64,000 nucleotides of DNA, from assembly GCF_964199755.1 (NCBI RefSeq), contig NC_133899.1, forward strand, positions 26,887,446-26,951,445, given 5' to 3'. Below, piece by piece: positions 46,901 to 53,950 of this stretch. A model generated the notes under the pieces. That model made no database searches and had not been told where the DNA came from. It saw nothing but the letters and a program-made list of their open reading frames with translations. The DNA is from Larus michahellis (Eukaryota > Chordata > Aves > Charadriiformes > Laridae). Every line of letters starts with the position of its first letter. Position 1 is the stretch's first letter. The translations under genes and the position numbers were made by a program.

Positions 46901-49688
46901 GTAATACTGAAAAGCTGTTTCAAAAAGAAAAACCTTCTTGCTCTAGAGGTGTTTCCTCCACAAGTTGTTTTGCAGACCCTATTTGCTTTGGCAATAACCC
47001 AAGGGAACTCAGTTGCCTGATTCATTAACTCAAAAAGATACAGATCTCTTTAGGAATCTGAATAAAGGTAATACATACACCAACGAAGGACACGAGCCTG
47101 TGTGCATGCACATATATACATGAACTTCAAGGGGTTTACTGTACAACAGTGTTAACTCACGTTTCTTTTTATTAAAAGACTTCATTAAAAGCTAGCCTTC
47201 ACAAAGTAGCACTGCTCATGACTTCATCCAATACAGGAACAAGTTACTAAGCAACTAAGAATTAGATTCTGAATACGTAAATGTGGTAGTGAGGAAGTCT
47301 ATTCTATACAGTTTTTGATGTTCTAAAAAGATCCACTCGCTTAAACTCACTTGCTGGAGATCAAGTTATGTTAAATTAAACCTGTTCAGTTAAAAAAACA
47401 AACAAACAAAAACCAAACAAACCCAACTCCTCGCCCCCCCCCCAAAAGAAACAAACACAAAAAAGCAAAAAACCCACCACACACAGATACATGTCTTAAA
47501 TGCACAGATGGTATCTAAACCAGATGTCACAGAACAGAACCACTGCAAAAGTAAAAGGGAACTGAACAATTTTTTAAAGGTTCCTTCCCTTTGCAGCTGC
47601 CTACATCATCAATAAGTGATAAAATCAAAACTCGGGTCGATGAGAATTGCTATTTCAGCCTGACCTACATTTTTCCTAGTTGAATCTGACTGAGGAACAA
47701 GAGCCACATAGACATTTGGCAAACCCCAGGTTTTATTACAGGTCAGCACGCTGCCAAAAAGCACCGCCTCAGCCCCACTCCAGAGCTCTGCCTTCAAAGC
47801 CTGAACTGAAGCAATTTGTCAGTTTTCTTCCAAACAGCTTCTGTATTGAGGAAACCCTCTGCAGTCAGTCAGGTACTCTCAAACACAAATATACAAACAG
47901 AAGCTCTGAAATAGCTTCCCCACTCTTCCCTGGGTATTAGCTTGCCATTGTCAGAGACGGGTCACTAGGGTTAGACTTAAGAAGTGCTTCACGGAGTCCA
48001 TCTAACTTAAAAAAAAAGATAGGTTTTTTTGTTAGTGATTCGTTATCTGGTTCCTACTAGTGTTAAATGTGACATAAGGACTTCTCAAATTTGCCTTCCG
48101 AGATCAATGTACGTATAGAGACCCTTGCACACAAAATATCAGCAGTATTAGCCATACCTCACAAGTACCTGACACTGAATAAGCCTTTGACATCTTTCAA
48201 ACCCCCCTTTGGAACATGCCTTGGAATAAATGAGCCCAGTGAGCTATGAGTACATACCTGCTCCACACCCTTTGTGAAAGGCATCTTGACTCCTGAACCA
48301 CCTTCCCTGTCTCCAGCATGCTCATTTTCCCAAGGCAGCTTGTTTTTTCCTTTACCCGCACTCAAGACTCTCCTTGGACTTACTCCTTGATCGACATATG
48401 CATCATGCAAGCTGGAGTTTTGCAGAGCATCATCCCTTGCATGACACCCACAGTAACTGTGTGCACTCTGAGTCCTGTTGCCCATCAGCAACCACTCTGT
48501 ATCTGCACCGGGGGGTAAACAGGACCCCCTGTTATGACCAGATGAGGGCAAGGGCACAGCGTACTCTACAAACCCTTGGTCAACTAGCTTTGGCAAGGTC
48601 TTCCTGGCCAGCCTGGCCTGCACCGCATGCATCACCCCATCCCCGTTGTCCTCAAGTTCCACTGCATCCACCGCTTTGAAGAGCAGGGTGGTTTTGTCTG
48701 GGCCCATGGAAGACGCCAGCACAGCAAACGCCTCCATGGCAGCATGCCGAACCCTGCGCTTGCTGTCCACCAGTGCTGGAGCCAGCCCAAACGCCAGCTT
48801 GGCCAAGTCCAGCTCCTCACTAGGGTAAGTGAGGAGGGCCACGATGCAGATGTTGACCACCTCCTCCCGGACTTTGGAGTTCTTGTGCTGCAGATGCTCC
48901 TGCTGCAGCAGCAGGCCCAGCACCGGCTGAGGACCCGCTGCCTTCATCAGCCGCAGGAACAGGCGGTTGTACTCCTGCCGGACGGCCAGCTTGTTGTCCC
49001 CCAGGACTTTAGCAGCAGCAGAGACCAGAGGTGCCAGGAAGGGCTGGACCTGGTCACCCAGGCGCAGCGCCAGCAGATGGATCACCTCCAAAGCCCCGAG
49101 CACCACCTTGAAGTTGGAGTCGTCGAGGAGGGTGTAGAGGAAGCTGATGAGCCCCAGGAGACTGGGGGCCGGTGTGGAGGTCACTGCAGCCTGGCTGGCA
49201 CCCCCAACCACCCTCTTCAGATCCTCCACGGCTTGCGTGCGGTTCCTGTAGTCCTCCTGGTCCAGCAGCCGGGCGTGCAGCTCTGGCGGCAACAGCCCCA
49301 ACTTCAGGCCGGTGCCGCCGGGCTGGGTCGGGGGCGGCGGCGCTGTGCCCTCCCCCGCCGGCCGGCCCTCGGGCGGCAAGGGCTGGCCACCGGCCTCCCC
49401 GGGGCCGCCCAGCTGCCAGGCCAGGCTGCGGGAGAGCTCACCGAGGCCGCGACGGGCGGCGGGGGGCGGCGTGAGGGCCCGCAGGGCGGCGGGGGGCGGC
49501 CGGGGGGGGCGGCCGGGCCCGCGGCGCCGCCCGCGCAGTACCTCTCCGCGCAGCGCCGGCCGCGGCCCCCACGGCAGCTCCACAGCGACGGCGGCGTCAC
49601 CCTGTCCCACCGCCCGCCCGCCGCGCTGGGGGCCGGCGAGCTCCTCCATGGCGCGGGCGGACGGCGGCAGGGCCAGGGCGGCGGCCAT
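13667..49688 (-). CDS. TOGARAM1: TOGARAM1 (FAM179B/crescerin-1), TOG-array ciliary microtubule protein
   Basis: TOGARAM1 binds tubulin and microtubules through TOG domains and shapes the ciliary axoneme; human mutations cause a Joubert-type ciliopathy. I assembled 22 exons with every junction in phase, 5007 nt or 1668 residues. Without two symmetric cassette exons it would be 1569. Human is about 1720. Visible domains: a TOG domain matching human TOG2 at about residues 128-370, a long Ser/Pro-rich linker at about 400-1130, TOG3 at about 1140-1375, and TOG4 at about 1432-1668 ending ...IKKSLEEFLEIAT. The first TOG domain of other vertebrates is not recognisable; residues 1-127 are Pro/Gly/Arg-rich instead. 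The start is the first ATG of the frame (49686-49688), with G at -3 and +4. It shares a promoter with KLHL28 and lies immediately upstream of PRPF39. Confidence 0.96.
15513..15599 (-). CDS. TOGARAM1: TOGARAM1 exon 21
   Basis: Residues 1556-1585 (DNYLLLQPFCTKAQFLNGKA...EKLA), TOG4. 87 nt, phase 1 to 1. Acceptor TGTATTTAG, donor GCTG|GTAAAG. Confidence 0.95.
15948..16160 (-). repeat. CR1 LINE fragment
   Basis: A reverse-oriented CR1 3' region beginning ACAGAATCACACAGACTGGC and continuing GGGAAGGGACCTCTGGAGAT, about 210 bp. It is a different subfamily from the 12.0-kb copy. It lies in the TOGARAM1 intron between exons 20 and 21. Confidence 0.88.
16363..16582 (-). CDS. TOGARAM1: TOGARAM1 exon 20
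   Basis: Residues 1483-1556 (IFDAFKSRLHDSNSKVNQVA...ALCQHLG), a core HEAT repeat of TOG4. Acceptor CTTTTTCAG, donor TTGG|GTAAGT. Ends in phase 1. Confidence 0.96.
17546..17735 (-). CDS. TOGARAM1: TOGARAM1 exon 19
   Basis: Residues 1419-1482 (ETTEAREVTRKTAPRNSLEN...VVANIVK). It leads from the linker into the first HEAT repeat of TOG4 (DFRDRINGIKQLL). Acceptor TTTCCAACAG, donor AAG|GTAACT. Ends in phase 0. Confidence 0.95.
18907..19025 (-). CDS. TOGARAM1: TOGARAM1 exon 18
   Basis: Residues 1380-1419 (GLGEMPLDTPSAKGRRSHTG...TSRDALNITDR), the Ser/Arg-rich linker between TOG3 and TOG4. Acceptor TTTGTGCAG, donor GACAG|GTAACG. Ends in phase 2. Confidence 0.95.
19283..19409 (-). CDS. TOGARAM1: TOGARAM1 exon 17
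   Basis: Residues 1337-1379 (RYYGRKMLFTMMTHPDFEKM...VSNLREK), the end of TOG3. Acceptor CCCTGCAG, donor AAAAG|GTATGT. Ends in phase 0. Confidence 0.95.
19785..19862 (+). repeat. CR1 LINE 3' end (plus orientation)
   Basis: The sequence GACTCAATGATCTTAAGGGT followed by CTTTTCCAACC matches the avian CR1 3' terminus read forwards. It may extend left to about 19610, where similarity is less clear. It directly abuts the LTR remnant on its right. Confidence 0.7.
19890..20400 (-). mobile_element. Decayed solo LTR of an avian endogenous retrovirus
   Basis: About 500 bp carries blocks I recognise from a common neoavian LTR: CCCAATGACCCCTCCCCACC, GGGTTGAGATATAAACAG, and a GATGGTATGAAATAACCCTG block followed by CAGCTTGGGTCAAGTGCCCG. 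Orientation is inferred as minus. No gag, pol or env frame is present, so this is a solo or truncated copy with many substitutions. It lies in the TOGARAM1 intron between exons 16 and 17. Family name and exact ends need a repeat search. Confidence 0.6.
20605..20763 (-). CDS. TOGARAM1: TOGARAM1 exon 16
   Basis: Residues 1284-1337 (SHLHSAVRRCTAQHLSDIVE...ARFAQDSSQQT), HEAT repeats of TOG3 and among the most conserved parts. Acceptor GTTTTCTGTAG, donor ACAAG|GTTAGT. 159 nt, phase 2 to 2. Confidence 0.95.
20764..24038 (-). other. TOGARAM1: TOGARAM1 intron between exons 15 and 16
   Basis: 3.3 kb of mostly AT-rich sequence. A GC-richer patch lies at about 21.6-21.9 kb and a purine-rich stretch at about 23.3-23.6 kb. 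I found no exon, RNA gene or clear repeat family in it. Confidence 0.6.
24039..24274 (-). CDS. TOGARAM1: TOGARAM1 exon 15
   Basis: Residues 1206-1284 (VKNLRSGVSRAAVVCLGDLF...ALCSLINGGQ), a TOG3 core with the intra-HEAT loop typical of TOG tubulin-binding faces. Acceptor TTCCTGTGTGCAG, donor CAAAG|GTAATT. Ends in phase 2. Confidence 0.96.
24662..24767 (-). CDS. TOGARAM1: TOGARAM1 exon 14
   Basis: Residues 1170-1205 (EKKIEGLNFVRCLSAYHATI...SLAVAQE), the first HEAT helices of TOG3. Acceptor TTTTTTACATAG. The donor CAAGAG|GTTAAA is weak, but phase and protein continuity with exon 15 fix the edge. Ends in phase 0. Confidence 0.93.
25390..25543 (-). CDS. TOGARAM1: TOGARAM1 exon 13
   Basis: Residues 1119-1170 (EMSLGARGRYKDRTPSVTHS... 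to LLADEDW), the linker running into TOG3. Acceptor CGCTGTGCAG, donor GACTG|GTAGGT. Begins in phase 1 and ends in phase 2. Confidence 0.94.
26266..26400 (-). CDS. TOGARAM1: TOGARAM1 exon 12, symmetric phase 1-1 cassette exon
   Basis: A 135-nt open segment encoding 45 residues (LNLYADILTSSRNVSLSLEN...), Ser/Leu/Lys-rich. It has a strong acceptor (CTTCTGTTTTCTAG) and donor (TTCTG|GTAAGC). It begins and ends in phase 1, so it can be skipped without breaking the frame. I do not recall it in the main human isoform. Sequence supports a real exon; whether it is constitutive or alternative is unknown. Confidence 0.75.
26720..26888 (-). CDS. TOGARAM1: TOGARAM1 exon 11
   Basis: Residues 1018-1074 (IKVTMSKSAQEKMKQKKREE...MTTE), a highly charged Lys/Glu segment that probably forms a helix. 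Acceptor ATTTTCTGCAG. Two overlapping donors exist; GAAA|GTGAGG is chosen because it ends in phase 1 and matches exons 12 and 13. Confidence 0.92.
26945..27008. repeat. Perfect 32-bp tandem duplication
   Basis: Two identical head-to-tail 32-bp units beginning CCCAATAACTTGTTC lie just upstream of TOGARAM1 exon 11 in the direction of transcription. No mismatch between the copies suggests a recent duplication. Confidence 0.97.
28820..28915 (-). repeat. CR1 LINE 3' fragment
   Basis: Reverse-oriented CR1 3' end with CACAGAATGGTTTAGGTTAG followed by AAGGGACCTTAAAGATCATC and CCAACCCCCTGCCATAGGCA. It lies in the TOGARAM1 intron between exons 10 and 11. Confidence 0.92.
29278..29447 (-). CDS. TOGARAM1: TOGARAM1 exon 10
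   Basis: Residues 961-1017 (VFGSPPSARTYSQSVGCVAN...HVENEKE), disordered linker. Acceptor TGCCTTTCAG, donor AAGGAG|GTAAGA. Ends in phase 0. Confidence 0.94.
29865..29963 (-). CDS. TOGARAM1: TOGARAM1 exon 9
   Basis: Residues 928-961 (GLAESMSGFPEMSNLDFISP...SEDAVVIVGKG), a conserved acidic/hydrophobic patch in the linker. 99 nt, phase 1 to 1. Its polypyrimidine tract is made by a (TTTTA)n repeat. Donor GTAAAG|GTATTG. Confidence 0.93.
29964..29991. repeat. (TAAAA)n microsatellite
   Basis: Four to five pentamer units touch exon 9 directly, so on the transcribed strand they supply the T-rich tract before its acceptor (TTTTATTTTAAG). Confidence 0.9.
30889..31050 (-). CDS. TOGARAM1: TOGARAM1 exon 8, symmetric phase 1-1 cassette exon
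   Basis: A 162-nt open segment encoding 54 residues (FDDKGTSNVSIVGQRLNCGN...), with four cysteines. Acceptor TTTTGCGTGGCTAG after a long T-rich tract; the donor AAAAG|GTTTGT is weaker. Both ends are phase 1, so inclusion or skipping keeps the frame. I do not recall it in the main human isoform; it could be alternative or lineage-specific. Confidence 0.68.
31722..31822 (-). CDS. TOGARAM1: TOGARAM1 exon 7
   Basis: Residues 840-874 (SDTFPLLGSKSQPARVSSAR...VAEHNSSA), linker, aligning with a human segment beginning SDIFPTFGSK. Acceptor TACTTTAACAG. The donor GCGCAG|GTATTC ends in phase 1. A second donor 106 nt downstream would bring in an in-frame stop. Confidence 0.9.
32452..32684 (-). CDS. TOGARAM1: TOGARAM1 exon 6
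   Basis: Residues 763-840 (MQNSLRSLRNSAAKKRAKLS...PQRRRT), a basic and serine-rich linker with conserved NSAAKKRAKLS and SESGVYSQESLT motifs. Acceptor CCTGTTTAG, donor ACAAC|GTGAGT. Ends in phase 2. Confidence 0.95.
32700..34582 (-). other. TOGARAM1: TOGARAM1 intron between exons 5 and 6
   Basis: 1.9 kb of intron without a recognised repeat, RNA gene or exon. A short direct repeat (GGGTATTG..GGACAGC) occurs near 34.1 kb. Confidence 0.6.
34583..34848 (-). CDS. TOGARAM1: TOGARAM1 exon 5
   Basis: Residues 674-762 (GENVQEKHSPLQLKPTLVRH...DDEEVDQEE), a Pro-rich then acidic linker. Acceptor GTCTTCTTCAG, donor GAAGAG|GTTGGT. Ends in phase 0. Confidence 0.94.
35275..35571 (-). CDS. TOGARAM1: TOGARAM1 exon 4
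   Basis: Residues 575-674 (VCGSLNFSSKTQRSFCNQAE...SGDNTG), a Ser/Pro-rich linker with the conserved ILPSYPLPSPRSSPKH and NSWPLKSFEGL segments. Acceptor TTCTTTGCTCAG, donor TACAG|GTAGGA. Phase 1 to 1. Confidence 0.95.
35872..36006 (-). CDS. TOGARAM1: TOGARAM1 exon 3
   Basis: Residues 530-575 (AMGSHQPQISGKCGTLGYTQ...LGLNNCQQDK), with the conserved GKxGSVxSDLQFLG motif. Acceptor CTTTTGAAAG, donor CAAAG|GTATGT. Phase 1 to 1. Confidence 0.95.
37407..37563 (-). CDS. TOGARAM1: TOGARAM1 exon 2
   Basis: Residues 478-530 (FSTSNDFLHSPKLRPPQGVP...EHSSVCA), including a conserved basic FSRKRASRYLFQNS stretch. Acceptor TTTTTTCCTGCAG, donor GCTG|GTGAGT. Ends in phase 1. Confidence 0.95.
42548..42628. repeat. 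Imperfect tandem duplication with CTC-rich core
   Basis: The block CATCTAGCAAACAAAGC occurs twice, about 63 bp apart, separated by repeats of CTCCTCATC. It looks like replication slippage. Confidence 0.85.
47390..47470. repeat. A/C-rich low-complexity tract
   Basis: (AAAC)n-like sequence with an internal run of ten C residues near 47440. No coding or structural role is visible. Confidence 0.85.
48258..49688 (-). CDS. TOGARAM1: TOGARAM1 exon 1, first coding exon
   Basis: Residues 1-477. Residues 1-127 are Pro/Gly/Arg/Ala-rich with no recognisable fold. From about 128 (LKLGLLPPELHARLLDQEDY) the sequence matches the second TOG domain of human TOGARAM1 through about 370, followed by the conserved RRVLSAGKGKNKLPWENE motif. 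The donor GAGCAG|GTATGT is at the same protein position as in human (DIEQ). The frame is open further upstream but has no earlier ATG. The human exon 1 product has about 220 more residues before this TOG domain. Confidence 0.93.
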
Positions 49689-50520
49689 GCCCCCACCCCA
49701 GCAACGCGCCGCGCACAACACCGCCGTCGCCAGGGGCCGGCCGAACCCCGCCTGCGCGGCGCCAACCACCGCGCGTCAGGAGGGGGGCAGTGATGGCCGG
49801 CACAACGCCTCGCCGCCCCCCACCTCAGCCGCCGGCGCTGCAGGATATGAACGCGCCGCTGCAGAATTCGGGAACCATGGGGCAGGAGAGGGAGGCGCCG
49901 GCGCCGCGCCGCCGGTGAAGAGGAACGGCCGCCACCCCCCGCACGGTGTGGGGAATGGTACCGCCCGGGCGCGGGCGGCTGTGGGTACGCGACCCTTCCT
50001 CGCCGCTGATTGGTCGCGGGAGCGGGGCGGCGGCGCCCGGAAGTGACGCGTTGCCGTTGCCGGGCGCTGCCGTCGGAGCGGAGGCGAGTGAGGCGGCGGC
50101 GACCGCGGGCCGGGCCCTGCCGCGGCCTGGCCACCCCCGCCCGCAGGTGAGTCCGCCACGCCACGCCCCGCCACGCCCCGCCACGGTAGCGGGTTCCGCT
50201 CCCATTTGTGGCGCCGCGGAGACCGCTGTATCCTGTATCGGTGTGGGGAGTGCGGGAGGGATGGAGTGGTGCTGTGCCGGGGGGTGGGAGCGGCCTCGAG
50301 GACTCGCCGCCCGCCCCGGGGAGATGTTGGTGAAAAGGGAGGGGTGAAGGGAGGGTGGCGGTTCCGTCCCGGGGTACCGGCGGGGCGGCCGATACTCAGG
50401 CGCTGGGCGCCCCCCTCCCGCGGGCTGCCCGGGGGGCGGCGGGGATGCTGGGGGAGAAACGCGCTTTGCCTCGGCCCCGTGCGATGGGCCGGGACCGGAG
50501 TTTCAGCGCAGGGGTGAAAT
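49300..50520. promoter_or_regulatory. Bidirectional CpG-island promoter of TOGARAM1 and KLHL28
   Basis: A strongly GC- and CpG-rich island spans the start of TOGARAM1 (minus) and the first exon of KLHL28 (plus). No TATA box is seen. An inverted CCAAT box (ATTGG, 50009-50013), a GC box (GGGGCGG, 50024-50030) and a fused ETS/CRE element (CCGGAAGTGACG, 50037-50048) sit within 40 bp, a usual set-up for divergent housekeeping promoters. Motifs are seen; shared control of both genes is inferred. Confidence 0.85.
50060..50146 (+). other. KLHL28: KLHL28 noncoding exon 1 (5' edge approximate)
   Basis: It ends at a near-perfect donor (CCCGCAG|GTGAGT) just downstream of the ETS/CRE motif. The next exon starts exactly at the ATG, so this exon supplies the whole 5'UTR. 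The transcription start is not determined by sequence. Confidence 0.75.
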
Positions 50521-53051
50521 GCAACGGTGTGGAGAGCATAAGATTTCATAAGCAAAGCAATTTTGCGCTTGCAGATCGTTCCTTGCACTGTTTTTGTCGT
50601 GCAGAAGGTGGTTTTTGTGATTGTCGGGTGTTCAGAACTTAAGTTAGCTCGGCACTGAGGGCGGGCGCTTTTGAGGTTTTCTGCTGTCTAGTGAGTAACA
50701 AAACTGGACAAGCCACTTGCTGGCTCCAACCATTTTGTGGGCTAAATAAGGAACTGGCGAGCACTTTAATACTGCCCTGAAACAGAAAAGCGCCTGGGGC
50801 TCTTCCTGCTGTTTTCGTATAAAGAAAGCGCTGTGCTCTGCATCACTTACTCAGCATCGCCACATACCACAGCTTTTAAAACAGTAGTTCCTCAGTAAGC
50901 GAGCTTAGGTATTTATATTTCTGGTTAACCTTTTTATTTCTAATAACACTTTCCCTGCTGTTCACGGTAAGTTTTACCTACAGACTGTGAAAAGGATCTG
51001 ATAGCCCAGAGCCTAGGGGGAAACTGTTTCATTTGCATTGTAAGCACAAATGGTTGGACCAGCATACGTTTTTCAGGGCTGGTTAATGTTCTGGCTTCTG
51101 AATTCTTGCTCAACAATAAAATAAATACATGCAAATATGTGGTGTGGGCGGCATTGCTGTGCAGGAAGTTTGTGAGGTACAGCAGTAGACATCTCTACCA
51201 AGTTGGTACAAAAAATTTTATTTCTGCAGAATAACTTATATATAGTTATTTATAACTGGTTTTACAGGTTTTGCATCTGAACTGTACCCATTCTGTTTTC
51301 CTTCCATGTGGTGTTACCCCGTGCTTTATGATTTCTGTGTATATGTACAATCAAGTTATGAACTGACCACAAACAGAAACGGAACAGAAAGTGGTTTAGC
51401 TGCTGAACAGCTCTTCCCACCCACCCCATATAATTTCTGCTGCAAAAAATGTTGTTACATGGAAAATGTTGTTGTAGAGTCTCGACTTTTTCAGATATGC
51501 TTAAAATACTTTCTTTGAGATGCTTTTTTTTTTTCTAGCAGGGGATTGTAATAGGAGAGGGATGAGCTAGCTTATCTCTTAATGGCAAGAAGTTTTCTAT
51601 CCCTAGCTGTAAGCCTTCACTTCTCTGTCAGTGCTATTATGTTCTGTATTTAAATGCTGGCAACTAATTTTATTCTTTCAGATTAAGCGCTTTGTAAGTA
51701 GGCTCACTGCAAATTAGATGTCAGTTAAGGAGCTGTAAAAATGATGAACTTCTTAATAATAAGATAAAAGAAGTGAGATCTTCAAGTTTGTGTAGTCATT
51801 TAGCAAATCAAAATGAAATAAGCTTTTCAGTTCAGAAATTGGATGGTTGCAGTGTTCTCTGTAGAACAATAGTTATATTTCCTCGTGGTCCAGGATTCTG
51901 ACACATTCATACCCTCCACCCTCTCACCAATGTAATAATTGAGTCTGAATAAAGAACTGAAGAACTGCTTCTCCAACAGGTAGTGGTGGGCAGCACCAGT
52001 TGAATTTTAATGATACTGAAATTAGAGCAGGTGTCATAGTGCCTTCAAGTGTCACGATGCAAACTAAAACTTCTTGGAAGAAGTGTTTGGGGTTTTGTGG
52101 AGCGGTGGGTAGGAACGAGGATCCTTCTCTCTACCTTTGCTAGTGATGTTGGGAAGCATGGGTAGCTGCCAGTGCTGGGAGGAGGTGGAAATGGTGATAG
52201 ACACCAGGATGCTCATCCCGGGAAGCACCTCACCAGCTCCCACCTCTTGACCGTGGAGGCAGGCCCAGCTCTTTCCCACGTCTGATCTCTCCGGAAGGCC
52301 AGGGCACGTCCGCTGGGGTTTCTCTCTCATGGTGGAAGCCACTCGGTGAGGTGAGGCAAGGATCTTTCCCGTCTCCTCTGCCTGTTCAGAGTACAGTAAC
52401 TTCTGCTGCAGCACCCCTTTTCCTGCAAGCCTGGGCCCCGCTGTCTCTGTGGGTCTTTTTTGCCTCTTTGAGCAGAGGGAGGGACTTGCTGTTCCCAGCA
52501 AGAAAGGGAGGATGGAGGACTGGTCCCCGCAGCACTGGGCGCAGGGGAAGCACAGCAGGGCTCAGCTGTCCCACAGCAGCACTAGGTATGCCGCAAGGCG
52601 AGTAGCACAAAGTAGTTGAAGAACTTTCAAAACTTTGTCTCAAATAAGACAGTTCTGTTCTTTATTTATCTCTGTTTTTATTTCAGGCAATGTTCAGTTC
52701 TCTCAAATATCTCATTAAAATCCCATCATGTATTCATCACTTCAGATAATATGCATTTTACTCCAGAACAGAAAAAAACCAGGGTGGTGATGGTTGTATT
52801 TTTTTAAGTCAAAGTTTAATATAGCATACGCTATTAATAAACGTTTGATTGTCCTGGATTTAACTTCCATGAAAAAGCATAGCACATAAGGATCGAAGAA
52901 GTAAATTGGAAAGTAATAAACCTAATTAAGATAAAAGCAAAAATGGAAAAATATTTTTTAAATGTTATGTATGGCATGTCTAAGTAACATGAGTAACGAA
53001 GCTGTTGAAATGAAGCCCTGAGTAATGCGTTAAAAATTCTGTTTGTCACAG
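50147..53051 (+). other. KLHL28: KLHL28 intron 1
   Basis: 2.9 kb. It begins with a short CCACGCCCCG tandem repeat (50157-50186), then ordinary AT-rich intron. A distinct GC-rich block of about 500 bp at 52.09-52.60 kb has no recognised identity; it could be an old repeat or a regulatory element. Confidence 0.65.
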
Positions 53052-53950
53052 ATGGACCAGTCGTCTCCAACCTACATGCTTGCCAACTTAACCCACTTGC
53101 ATTCTGAACAGCTTCTGCAAGGCTTGAACCTCCTTCGCCAACATCACGAGCTCTGTGACATTATCCTCAGAGTTGGCGATGTCAAGATCCATGCCCACAA
53201 GGTGGTGCTTGCCAGCATCAGTCCATACTTCAAAGCCATGTTCACTGGGAACCTTTCAGAGAAGGAGAACTCGGAGGTGGAGTTCCAGTGCATCGACGAG
53301 GCGGCCCTGCAGGCCATCGTGGAGTATGCCTACACAGGAACGGTGTTCATCTCACAGGACACTGTAGAGTCACTTCTTCCAGCTGCAAATCTTCTCCAGA
53401 TCAAACTGGTAGTAAAGGAGTGTTGTGCGTTTCTTGAAAGCCAGCTTGACCCTGGCAATTGCATCGGGATTTCTCGTTTTGCAGAGACCTATGGCTGCCA
53501 TGACCTCTACTTGGCTGCTAACAAGTACATTTGTCAAAACTTTGAAGATGTTTGTCAGACAGAAGAATTTTTTGAGCTTACCCATTCTGAATTGGATGAA
53601 ATTGTTTCCAATGACTGCTTGAATGTTGTGACAGAAGAAACCGTCTTCTATGCACTAGAGTCCTGGATCAAGTACGATGTGCAGGAGCGACAGAAGTACT
53701 TAGCACAGCTGCTGCATTGCGTTCGGTTGCCGCTGCTGAGCGTTAAGTTTCTTACGAGGTTATATGAAGCAAACCATCTCATTCGTGATGACCATACTTG
53801 TAAACATCTGCTAAATGAGGCCCTAAAATACCACTTTATGCCTGAACACAGACTTTCCCACCAGACCATGCTGATGACACGACCTCGCTGTGCTCCTAAG
53901 GTCCTCTGTGCGGTAGGAGGAAAAGCTGGACTGTTTGCCTGTTTGGAAAG
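53052..53950 (+). CDS. KLHL28: KLHL28 exon 2 (start codon, BTB and BACK)
   Basis: Residues 1-299 plus two bases. It carries the entire BTB and BACK domains and the first Kelch half. Acceptor TTCTGTTTGTCACAG, donor GAAAG|GTAAGT. The -3 base of the start context comes from exon 1 and is C, a weak context; +4 is G. Confidence 0.97.

Larger units (their letters stand above)
37564..48257 (-). other. TOGARAM1: TOGARAM1 intron 1 (10.7 kb)
   Basis: The largest intron in the window. It is AT-rich with a GC-rich patch at about 37.91-38.25 kb, a poly(A) run near 38.59 kb, a small duplicated pyrimidine-rich block at 42.55-42.63 kb, and an A/C-rich low-complexity tract at 47.39-47.47 kb. Several chance open frames occur, but none shows a recognisable protein or flanking splice sites in phase. 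I saw no CR1 copy here. Confidence 0.7.

Noticed and set aside
48627..49793. 388-residue plus-strand open frame opposite TOGARAM1 exon 1
   Set aside because: An antisense shadow of a GC-rich coding exon. Its low-complexity Gln/Gly/Arg content comes from the reverse of the real TOG coding sequence.
49304..50588. Several long Arg/Pro-rich frames in the 50-kb CpG island
   Set aside because: Stop codons are rare in GC-rich DNA. These frames have no domains and lie over promoter and 5'UTR sequence.
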